Source: an uncultured Planctomycetaceae bacterium (GTDB lineage: Bacteria; Planctomycetota; Planctomycetia; Pirellulales; Pirellulaceae). From it: a stretch of 6,525 bases of DNA. The stretch is from positions 1 to 6,525 of the forward strand of contig CALBSZ010000201.1 of NCBI GenBank assembly GCA_937967665.1. Direction: 5' to 3'. The notes under the pieces are model-generated. The model searched no databases. It was not told where the DNA came from and worked only from the letters and a program-made list of their open reading frames with translations. The position numbers and the translations under genes are program-made. Positions 5,410 to 6,525 of the stretch are shown here, piece after piece (position 1 is the stretch's first letter; every line of letters starts with the position of its first letter).

Positions 5410-6525
5410 TTACTTCTCAAGCGAATCTTTGCCGCCGGTGCGGCCGACGTTGATACGAAACTCGGCGCGGCCTGTGGCCGGCGGCTTCGTCCATTGGCAG
5501 CTTATCAGCGCCAAATCGTACCAGTGCCGGATCGGATCATCTTTTCGGTGTTCTTCGGCGCCGCCGTGGAAGACGCCGGTCCACAACGGAAAGTGGACGG
5601 CCGCTGGAACGCCCTCGGGCAATTCGACAGTGACCGACGAATTGAACGGGCCACCGAGCATCTGAATCCCCGAGTTGACCGGACGCAGACGGTATGTCTC
5701 GTCGGCTTGTTGTTTACCGTCGATGTGTAGTCTCGCGCCGCGCCAGACTACCAGCGGCAGTTGTAGGCACAATCGTTCTATTCCGTGGACGTCCCAATCG
5801 GCTTGAACCTTGCATAGATTGTTTTCAACAAGAAATCGGAAGCGGACCGTTCCATGTCCGAACACCGTCTGCAACTGCGGCACGCCCTCGACGACGCTCG
5901 ACCTTGCGACGCGCGACCGGTAGTAGTGCCGGCTGATCTTGTTGGATTCATCCGCCGGCGAGGTTCCGAAATGACTTGGCCCGGCGTAGCCATTGTCGAG
6001 AATTACGTTCGCGTGCGGGATTGTGCGATCCGGATGGTTGTGCCCGCCGCCCATGATCAACCGCGCGTCTTCGTGCCAAATCTCGATTCGCGATTGACGT
6101 TCGAGCCGATAGATGCCGCGAACGTTGCTGTTCTGGCTGGACAAGGAGACGATCCACGGACCCTTCCGCGCCATCAGCCCGTCGAACTCGGCCGTATGGT
6201 TTTCGAGCACACGATCGCGATCCATGGGAAGCGGCGATTTCGAAGCGATGACTTGTGACGGTTTCGGAGCGAATTGACTCAGGTACTCGCATGTGTCGGC
6301 CGAGTAAAACGCCACCCGCGCCAGGTCGCGAGTCGATTGCGCCGCTTTGGTTACGTCGCGCGTCACACCTATGTCTTTCCACAACGCAAACGTTCGCGCC
6401 GAATACGCTCGGCCGCTTTCGGTTAATTCCAAACCGGGGCAGATCGGAAAGGAGCCCAGGACGTAGCAAGCCCGCCCGTCGAATGCGCCCAGAGTAAGCC
6501 CCAGGGGAGAGGCAGAGTTGACCAG
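5410..6525 (-). CDS. Beta-rich protein of unknown family, possibly polysaccharide-lyase-like (5' truncated by window edge)
   Basis: The frame is open from the window edge to a TAA at 5410-5412, giving 371 visible C-terminal residues. A TTG at 6432 could be read as a start, but the frame continues upstream with plausible protein (for example L-G-A-F-D-G-R-A-C-Y-V-L-G), so the gene is treated as partial. The first 75 or so visible residues look helical and tail-like (R-A-Y-S-A-R-T-F-A-L-W-K-D). The remainder is beta-strand-rich, with R-Q-S-R-I-E-I-W-H-E (143-152), a striking G-G-G-H-N-H-P-D-R-T segment (159-168), and alternating hydrophobic strands to the end. A helical part followed by an all-beta part is reminiscent of heparinase II/III or alginate-lyase-type polysaccharide lyases, and the R-Q-x-x-x-x-I-W-H then G-G-G-H-N pattern is compatible with one, but I cannot place it in a named family. 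It is the first visible operon member; the signal peptide and start are off-window. Confidence 0.7.
   Translation of the reverse strand: MVNSASPLGLTLGAFDGRACYVLGSFPICPGLELTESGRAYSARTFALWKDIGVTRDVTKAAQSTRDLARVAFYSADTCEYLSQFAPKPSQVIASKSPLPMDRDRVLENHTAEFDGLMARKGPWIVSLSSQNSNVRGIYRLERQSRIEIWHEDARLIMGGGHNHPDRTIPHANVILDNGYAGPSHFGTSPADESNKISRHYYRSRVARSSVVEGVPQLQTVFGHGTVRFRFLVENNLCKVQADWDVHGIERLCLQLPLVVWRGARLHIDGKQQADETYRLRPVNSGIQMLGGPFNSSVTVELPEGVPAAVHFPLWTGVFHGGAEEHRKDDPIRHWYDLALISCQWTKPPATGRAEFRINVGRTGGKDSLEK

Noticed and set aside
6430..6432. TTG as the start of the lyase-like gene
   Set aside because: The frame stays open to the window edge with protein-like sequence, no signal peptide follows this TTG and no clear Shine-Dalgarno sequence with proper spacing was seen, so the gene is treated as 5' truncated.

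Overview
The window looks like part of a planctomycete genome, probably Pirellulales-like. The evidence is a moderately GC-rich sequence carrying a run of Sec-exported proteins of the kinds these bacteria expand: a PQQ-like propeller opening with the W-P-G-W-R-G-P-T-G-Q-G motif, a kelch propeller with a helical N-terminal domain, a large secreted alpha/beta hydrolase, and a convergent gene ending in a D-x-D-x-D-G calcium-binding loop followed by L-E-E-F-L-N. The taxonomic placement is inferred from protein style, not from a marker gene.

Layout. Bases 1-108 hold the 3' end of a plus-strand gene whose last 35 residues carry an EF-hand/dockerin-like loop. A short convergent gap (109-196) contains a 7-bp hairpin. 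The rest of the window is one minus-strand array, transcribed right to left from beyond base 6525: (i) a 5'-truncated beta-rich protein, possibly related to polysaccharide lyases (5410-6525); (ii) a kelch-repeat propeller protein (3193-5364); (iii) an Fn3-like plus alpha/beta-hydrolase protein with an apparent Ser-Asp-His triad (1437-3188); (iv) a PQQ-like beta-propeller protein (197-1399). Gaps are about 45, 4 and 37 bp, each downstream gene has a Shine-Dalgarno sequence, and the kelch/hydrolase junction looks translationally coupled. No terminator or promoter is visible between them, so this is most likely one operon whose promoter lies outside the window.

Working model (inference). The three genes with a visible N-terminus each begin with a signal peptide, and the array runs against a gene with a calcium-loop tail of the kind found on planctomycete secreted pectate-lyase-type proteins. 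The set is best read as a cell-envelope or periplasmic polysaccharide-processing module: a lyase-like protein, an esterase-like hydrolase and two beta-propellers of unknown ligand. The substrate cannot be read from the sequence.

There is no RNA gene, CRISPR array, insertion sequence or phage signature. The most notable points are an apparent in-frame loss of a propeller strand in the PQQ-like protein, two histidine-rich clusters in the kelch protein, a G-G-G-H-N-H motif in the lyase-like protein, and the conjunction of these four protein types in one tight operon.
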